64,000 nt of DNA from Leptodactylus fallax. Its lineage: Eukaryota; Chordata; Amphibia; Anura; Leptodactylidae. Of the stretch, positions 58,200 to 64,000 are shown piece after piece. Location: positions 10,958,501 through 11,022,500 of the forward strand of contig CAMRHE010000021.1 in NCBI GenBank assembly GCA_947044405.1, written 5' to 3'. The position numbers were made by a program, and so were the translations under genes. The first letter of the stretch is position 1. Each line of letters starts with the position of its first letter. Below the pieces are notes generated by a model. It made no database searches. It was not told where the DNA came from and saw only the letters and a list, made by a program, of their open reading frames with translations.

Positions 58200-59780
58200 T
58201 CCCCCACAGTATAATGCTCTACATAGTATATAATGCTCCGCAGTATAAAGTGCTCCCCTGAGCCCTCCACAGTTTCCCCACATGGTATATAATGCTCCAC
58301 AGTGGCCCCACACAATATAAAATGCTCCCCTGAGCCTCCCATAGTGGCCCCGCATGGTATATAAGGCTCCACACAGTATAATACTCCACAGTGGTCCACA
58401 CAAATAGTACAATATGCTCCCCAGCAGCTCCACACAATATAATATGCTCCATACAGTATAATATGCACCCCACAGTGCCCCCAAGTATAATGCTCCACAG
58501 TGGCCTAACACAGTATAACATGCTCCACAATGGCCTTCACACAGTATAATATACTCCCCAGAGGGGTTCCAACAGTATAATGCTCTACAGTGGTCCCCCA
58601 CAGTATAATATGCTGCCCACAGTCCCCCCCAGTATAATGCTCTACAATGGCCCCACAGAGTATAATATAATCCCGAAAAGCCCCACACAATATAATACAC
58701 TCCACAGTGGCCCCACACAGTATAACAGGCTCCCCACACTGCCCCTTCCCCCCAATATAAAGCTCCAGAGTGGCCCATAGTATAATATGCTCCCCAGAGG
58801 GCCCCCGCTAGTATAATGCTCCACGGTGCCCCCCCCCCCAGTATTTTGCTCCACAGTGGCCCCACGCAATATATTATGCTCCCCAGAGTGTCCCCCCAAT
58901 GTAATGTTCCACAGTAGACCCCACACAGTATAATATGCTCCCCAGAGGGCCCCCTACTATAATTCTCCTTAGTTCCCCCCCGAAAAATGCCTTACAGTGG
59001 CGCCACGCAATTATAATATGCTCTGCTGATGGCCCCACTCAGTATAACATACTCCAGAATGGCCTCCACTCAGTACAATATATTGCCCAGAGAGGTTACC
59101 CCAGTATAATTCTCCACAGTGGCCCAAAACAGTATAATATGCTCTCCAGAGCCCCCACCCCAGTATAATGCTCCACGGTGACCCAAAACAGTATAATATG
59201 CTCTCCAGAGCCCCCCCCCCCAGTAAAATGCTCCACGGTGGCCCCACAAAGTATAATATACTGGAGGGCCCCCCTCTGGAGAGCATATTATACTGTGTGG
59301 GGCCACCGTGGAGCATTATACTGGGGGGGGGGGTGCTCTGAAGAGCATATTATACTGTTTTGGGCCACTGTGGAGCATTATACTGGGGGGGCCCCTCTGG
59401 ATAGCATATTATACTGTGTGGAGCCACTGTGGAGCATTATACTGGGGAGGGGGTCCTCTGGAGAGCATTTTATATTCTGTGGGGCCACTTTGGAGCATTA
59501 TACTGGGGGGCCCCTCTGGAGAGCATAATGCTCAAAAGTAACCCCACAGAATATAACATTCTCTCCAGAGCCCCCCCCCCCCCACATTATAATGCTCCAC
59601 AGAATATAACATGCTCTCCGTAGGGCCCCCTCCCCAGTACAATGCTCCACAGTGGTCCAAAACAATATATATGCTATCCAGAGGGGCCCCCCCAGTTTAA
59701 TGCTCCACAGTGGCCCTACACAGTATAATATGCTATCCAGAAGGGCCCCCCAGTATAATGCTCCTCAGTAGCCCTACAGA
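58200..59780. repeat. Minisatellite array 8, ~31/62-bp units with an inverted block
   Basis: Units CACAGTATAATATGCTCCAC plus AGTGGCCC are about 31 bp, in dimers of about 62 (59281 and 59343). Between about 59262 and 59525 the orientation flips to GAGCATATTATACTGTGTGG, then flips back. This creates two inverted junctions. Open frames are repeat by-products. Confidence 0.8.
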
Positions 59781-59794
59781 CTCCATCAGTGCTA

Positions 59795-60150
59795 TTATTA
59801 TATTATACTATGGGGTCTCTTCAGACCCCAGAGTATAATAATCGAAGGCCCAGGGAAGGTAAGGGAAAATAACAAAGTTATACTCACCTTGTCTTACCTC
59901 TGCTCGGCCTCCTCGCGATGCTCCGCTATCCCCGCCGGCGCTTCCTCTTCTCTGCGGCTGACGTCACGCGTTGTGGACGTCACCCCTGAGGCCTGTGATT
60001 GGGCCTCAGGGATTACGTGAGGCAAGCTGTCAGCACGCCCCACGTGACCGCTGTGGACTGGCCTCAGCGGTGATGTCCGGAACGCCAGAAGATGACGTCG
60101 GATGCAAGGACAGGTGAGTAAAAATGTTTATTATTTTTACTCACCTCAGT
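59795..60150. repeat. GC-rich fold-back module in hAT '1'
   Basis: Starts TATTATACTATGGGGTCTCT, CAGACCCCAGAGTATAATAA (59800-59843). Borders include GGAAGGTAAGGG, TATACTCACCTTG (59880), ACAGGTGAGTAAAAATG (60110) and TTTTTACTCACCTC (60134). The core is GC-rich with GACGTCAC sites. Related to 52110-52425 and 61455-61760. Confidence 0.65.
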
Positions 60151-60312
60151 AAGGGGCCCTGCGGCGCTGGGTCCCTTGATGTTATTTATATGGCCGGGCC
60201 TGACTCCGGGATCCGGAGTCATCAGGCTCCGGATCCCGGGGGCCCCTTTGGGGACGGGGCCCTGGGCAATTGCCCAGTTTGCCCCCCCCCTAACGCCGGC
60301 CCTGCATGTGTA

Positions 60313-60708
60313 TACAATAGAAGTAGCACGGCTGTCTCTATTGGTCCTAACAATCACATGATCACCAGGACAACTGTTAAATTACAGAGTTACTGTGTGA
60401 AACTGCATCGAGCACAGCCCTGACTGTTATAACTATCATCTCATTAGGCAACAAATAATAAAATAAAATAAAATTAAATAATAAAATCAATTAAATAAAT
60501 TTATCATGTTCCATCAGATTTGTTTTTTTAGTTAGTATGGTCAAAATACAAAAAAAAAAATAAAAATAAATCCTATCCTTGACACAATTCCATTATTAGG
60601 CCATGTTAGAAATCAAAATAAATGTTAATAGACATACACTGTATATCCTGTTTTATGGTTCCTTATATGATTTAAAAAACAGTTTAAACTTCAAACATTT
60701 GTTGTCTT

Positions 60709-60739
<31 letters not shown>

Positions 60740-61035
60740 CATGCGGTATTGAGGGATAAAATATGTTTCTTAAAGAGATGCTCTGGTTCACAATTCTAAT
60801 TTTCCAGTAAAATACCTTTTCTCCTCCTTTTTAATATTTCTTCTGCTGTTCCTCCAATACCCAGTCTCCTCTTCATTTTTGTAAAATAACTTCTAGCTTC
60901 CCATACTACTTTATACACAATGCCCTTTGGAAGTTTGAGACACTTTGCCCAACTCTTGGCTGGACCACTGGAGAGTGTCTAAGACTACCAAAGCCTAATG
61001 TGCATAGAGCAGTTTGAGAAGCAGGTGGCCATTCT
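60313..61035. other. No gene; A-rich tracts
   Basis: AT-rich sequence with an (A)n run at about 60713-60740 and no coding frame or recognised repeat end before the hAT at 61036. Confidence 0.5.
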
Positions 61036-61454
61036 CAGGGGCGCACCTCTAATATGGCGAAGTGAGGCGGCCTCCTCAGGCGGCACTATCCGTCACTGTT
61101 TGAAGGAGCGGAATTTTTACTATTTATTTAACATAAACCAGCCCAGGAAAGGCCGCCCAGGACAAAGCTGAGTGGGGCCTGTCCTGGGCTGGCTTACGAG
61201 ACGTCTGCAATGACGTCATCGCGCCTCCTGCGCTGAGACGCAGACATCCTATGAGCGGCAAAGAAGAGGAGGCGGCAGCTCCATCAAGGGATCGCAGGTA
61301 GGTGAGGATAACTTTTTTTTTTTTTATAAATAGGCCGTTACCTGCTAGAGTAACCCCAGCAGGTAACGGCCTATTTACTTACCTACCCCTGCGCCTGCTC
61401 GCGGCTATGAGCAGGAGCGGGGATTGGTAAGTGAGGCCACGGGCCTCAAATACT

Positions 61455-61760
61455 ACTATTATTATACTCTGGGGTCTGAAAAGATAATAATAATATAATA
61501 ATCGGAGGTCCAGGGGAGGTGAGGGAACATAAAAACCATTGTTACTCACTTCTCCTGTGATCCGGTGTTACTCCCTGCAGGCTTCGGCCCTCTGGTGACA
61601 TCAGGTCGCGATGCCAGCCTAATCCACGTGACGTCTCTGCGCAACTAAACAGGGCCGAAAGCTGCAGGGAGTGCACCGGTGCCCAGGATAGGTAAGTACC
61701 ACTGTTTTTTATGTTTGCCATCACCTGGGTCTGTGATCATTATACTCTGGGGTCTGAAAA
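61455..61760. repeat. GC-rich fold-back module in hAT 'D'
   Basis: ATTATACTCTGGGGTCTGAA occurs at both 61463 and 61737. Borders TTGTTACTCACTTCTCC (61543) and GATAGGTAAGTACCACTG (61688) give the recurring TACTCAC/GTAAGTA pattern. The core contains CTCCCTGCAGGCTTCGGCCC and its near-inverse. Confidence 0.65.
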
Positions 61761-62135
61761 GGGCTACTGTGGAGCATAATACCAGTACAGGGGCCACTAT
61801 GGAGCATAATACCGTGTGCAGAGGCTGCTGCGGGGCATAATACCGTGTTCAGGGGCCACTATGGAGCATAATACTGTGTGCAGGGGCCACTATGGGGGCA
61901 TAATACCGTTTTCAGGGGCCACTATGGAGCATAATACAGAGTGCAGGGGCCACTGCAAGGCCTAATACAGTGTGCAGGGGACGTTGCGGGCTATAATACC
62001 ATGTGCAGGGGCCGCTGCGAGCCATAATACCGTGTGCAGGGGCTGCTGTGGGTCATAATACCATGTCCAGGGGCCGCTGCGGGCCATAATACACTGTGTA
62101 ATACTGTGTGCAGGGGCTGTTGTGGAACATTATAT
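61760..62135. repeat. Minisatellite array 9, ~31-bp unit
   Basis: About 12 units of CAGGGGCCACTATGGAGCAT plus AATACCGTGTG. In reverse this is CACACGGTATTATGCTCCAT, almost the unit of array 7 and close to that of array 8. Confidence 0.85.
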
Positions 62136-62904
62136 TGTGTGTAAATGGGGCATTATAAACAGGGGCTATGGTGCCTGTTTATATCATACGCTGTTTATAG
62201 TGACCGTGTGATGTAATTACAGTCTTGTCACATAGACATGTATAGGACGAGGCTGTAGTTACATTACATGGCCGCTATGAGATGAATGACACTATGTAAA
62301 CAGAGAAGCGGTCATGGAGCTTACACAGGTACCATTCAAACAGCTGATCAGTGGGGGTCCTGGGTTTTTGAGCTCAACTGATTAGTTTATTAATGACCTG
62401 GAAAACCTTTTAATTAGTTAACACCTGGGGCATTATTAATAAGGGGCACTATTTATACAGGGTACACATGGACATTATTAATATAAAGATGCACTTGGGA
62501 GTATTATTCATTATGGTGGGTTATATCATATATTGTATAATTGGGGTAGCAGCAGGATGGGTGTGCAGGTGAGGACAATGTGAGTTGGATGCCTGGAAAA
62601 ATGAGGAGCCAAAGATGTCTGTGTTGCAAACTTTACAGAGACAAGTCACAGCTGGAAGACGTGGCCATGGCGGCCCAAAGGGAAGAGAAGGGAAATGTGA
62701 AGGATTAGTCAGAGACATCACCTGTAAGTCACAAAATGTTACTGCCCTGTATTCACCTAAATGATAGAGGATAAATACCTGATTGATGGGGGTCTGTCTG
62801 CTGAGACCCCCACTGAGCCTGAGAATTGGGCTATTTTCCCCCACGGGGTGGGAATTCAGTCTGACTGCAGCTGAATATAGGCGTGTCACTTGGTGGATGT
62901 ACGA

Positions 62905-63012
62905 ACCCACGTGGCTCTCATTCACTTCAATGGGAGTGCCAAAGATACCCGAAGTCCAGTACTCAGCTATCTGTGGCACTCCTATTATAGAGAATGGGGG
63001 CCACGTGGGCTC
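62905..63012. repeat. CCACGTGG-centred inverted repeat
   Basis: CCACGTGGCTCTCATTCACT...GGGAGTGCCA is mirrored by TGGCACTCCTATTATAGAGA...GGCCACGTGG. The 165-codon minus-strand frame across it and the next 100 bp has no recognised domain and is not taken as a gene. Confidence 0.65.
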
Positions 63013-63261
63013 GTCCATCCACCAAGCAGAAGATGTGTGAAGTTATTTTCATTGTTAATGCCGTGTTGATCTGATACTGAAGTAATGCAGTAAGAAGAAT
63101 TCTTAAAAACTGTTTTATAACTTTGTATATTGTGTGATGTTGACAGCGTGTGAAGCTAGTAGCATGGAAACTCAAATTTTTTTTTTTTTTGGTAGGGGGG
63201 AGGCGTCTTTCTATAGTCCGCCTCAGGCAGCAAAGAGGCTAGGGTCACCACCGGTCATTCT

Positions 63262-63800
63262 ACAGAAATGAAGAGAGGACTGGGAATTGAACAACACCAG
63301 AAAGAATAAGAAAGGGGGCACAAGCTATATTAACTCTGGATTATGCAATTATTGGTAACTTTGTATTGTGAACCAGAGGATCACTTGAATCTTCACTGTG
63401 ATTTTGTGCTACATTGTTTTTATCAACTGTTACTAGGCTACATTCACACATTCCATTTTGCACGGCCGTCTTGTATCCGAGGGGCGGCCGTTTTCACGGA
63501 TCAACCATACATTACAGTGTATGGAGGGAACAGTAAAAATGGGCAAAAATAGAAAATGAACTATATTTGACAATGCACTGTCAAAACAACGGTCATGTGG
63601 ATAGCCCTGTTCACAGACATTGAATTTAATGCTGCCGTGTAATGTCCGTCAAAAAAAAAAAAAAAAAAATCAATCATTATAGACATTCTTCACTATAGCT
63701 TTAGTTGGCATAGGTCTTTAGGGCATTTGCCCATAGTGCCTCAACTGATTTTTAAAAGGTGGCATTAGAACTATGTAATTACTATTCTTTACATTCTATA
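63262..63800. other. No gene recognised
   Basis: Includes a MITE-like stretch (CTACATTCACACATTCC, GGCCGTCTTGTATCCG, 63432-63480) and A-rich runs (63650-63670). No coding support. Confidence 0.45.
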
Positions 63801-63802
63801 TA

Positions 63803-64000
63803 CACTACCGTTCAAAAGTTTGGGGTCACCCAGACAATTTTGTGTTTTCCATGGAAACTCACACTTTTATTTATCAAATGAGTTGCAAAATGAATAGAAA
63901 ATATAATCAAGACATTGACAAGATTAGAAACAATGATTTTTATTTGAAATAATAATTTTCTCCTTCAAACTTTGCTTTCATCAAAGAATGCTCCATTTGC
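63803..64000 (-). mobile_element. Tc1 family D, copy 2, cut by window end
   Basis: Starts CACTACCGTTCAAAAGTTTG after TA (63801-63802), the mirror of 38400-38546. At 64000-63940 the minus strand encodes the transposase C-terminus (HSLMKAKFEGENYYFK), ending at TAA 63942-63940. The rest lies beyond the window. The end is closer to the family's TIR than the left end of copy 1. Confidence 0.9.

Larger units (their letters stand above)
61036..63253. mobile_element. hAT-like element 'D' with near-exact TSD, array 9 inside
   Basis: Left end CAGGGGCGCACCTCTAATAT; right end (reversed) CGGTGGTGACCCTAGCC. Flanks GCCATTCT (61028-61035) and GTCATTCT (63254-63261) match in 7 of 8. AGGCGGCCTCCTCAGGCGGC near the left is echoed by GCTGCCTGAGGCGGAC (reversed) near the right. 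There is no transposase. It carries a GC-rich module, the array, a palindromic segment like that in hAT 'B' (62180-62290) and a CCACGTGG-centred inverted repeat (62905-63012). The right terminus is the least certain of the five. Confidence 0.72.

Noticed and set aside
62521..63018. 165-codon minus-strand frame
   Set aside because: It spans a known-type inverted repeat centred on CCACGTGG and has no protein features.

Overview
This window is almost entirely transposable elements and their debris, with no confidently identified host gene. It looks like a large-genome vertebrate, most likely an anuran amphibian. That is an inference from the mix: a DIRS tyrosine-recombinase retroelement, a Penelope-like element (PLE) with hammerhead-like termini, several LINEs, at least seven Tc1 families, piggyBac, two PIF/Harbinger copies, TTAA-flanked MITEs, and non-autonomous hAT elements carrying minisatellites.

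Layout. 1-2.3 kb: 3' part of a DIRS element with its internal complementary repeat. 2.3-7.1 kb: PLE-tail fragments, a TGATGTCA-rich array, a first ~31-bp array and a Tc1 end. 7.1-10.4 kb: a nearly full-length Jockey-superfamily LINE. 10.5-19.3 kb: arrays, a Harbinger relic, two Tc1 relics and long palindromes. 19.5-22.0 kb: a defective piggyBac and a TTAA MITE meeting at one shared TTAA. 23.5-29.7 kb: a Penelope-like element (RT plus GIY-YIG nuclease) with inverted termini, nested with another terminal repeat and two Tc1 ends. 31.5-38.5 kb: an array, then a minus-strand LINE hit by an intact Tc1 (340-aa transposase), then two more Tc1 elements back to back at the centre of a palindrome. 39.4-46.9 kb: a truncated hAT carrying an array and a Tc1, then a LINE interrupted by a second hAT with a 32-bp array. 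48.4-52.9 kb: exon-like segments and a Harbinger relic interrupted by a third hAT holding a 2.1-kb array. 52.9-53.6 kb: a fragment of the first LINE family. 56.3-60.3 kb: a fourth hAT with an exact 8-bp target duplication, an array and a Tc1. 61.0-63.3 kb: a fifth hAT with an array. The right edge cuts into another Tc1.

The strongest unexplained pattern is that nine minisatellite arrays share one ~31-bp unit theme and lie inside, or next to, hAT elements with at least four different terminal sequences. They are often next to GC-rich fold-back modules bordered by splice-donor-like AGGTRAGTA. This looks like a shared cargo that expands in tandem and has ended up in several hAT families. The nesting order is readable from target-site duplications at many junctions.
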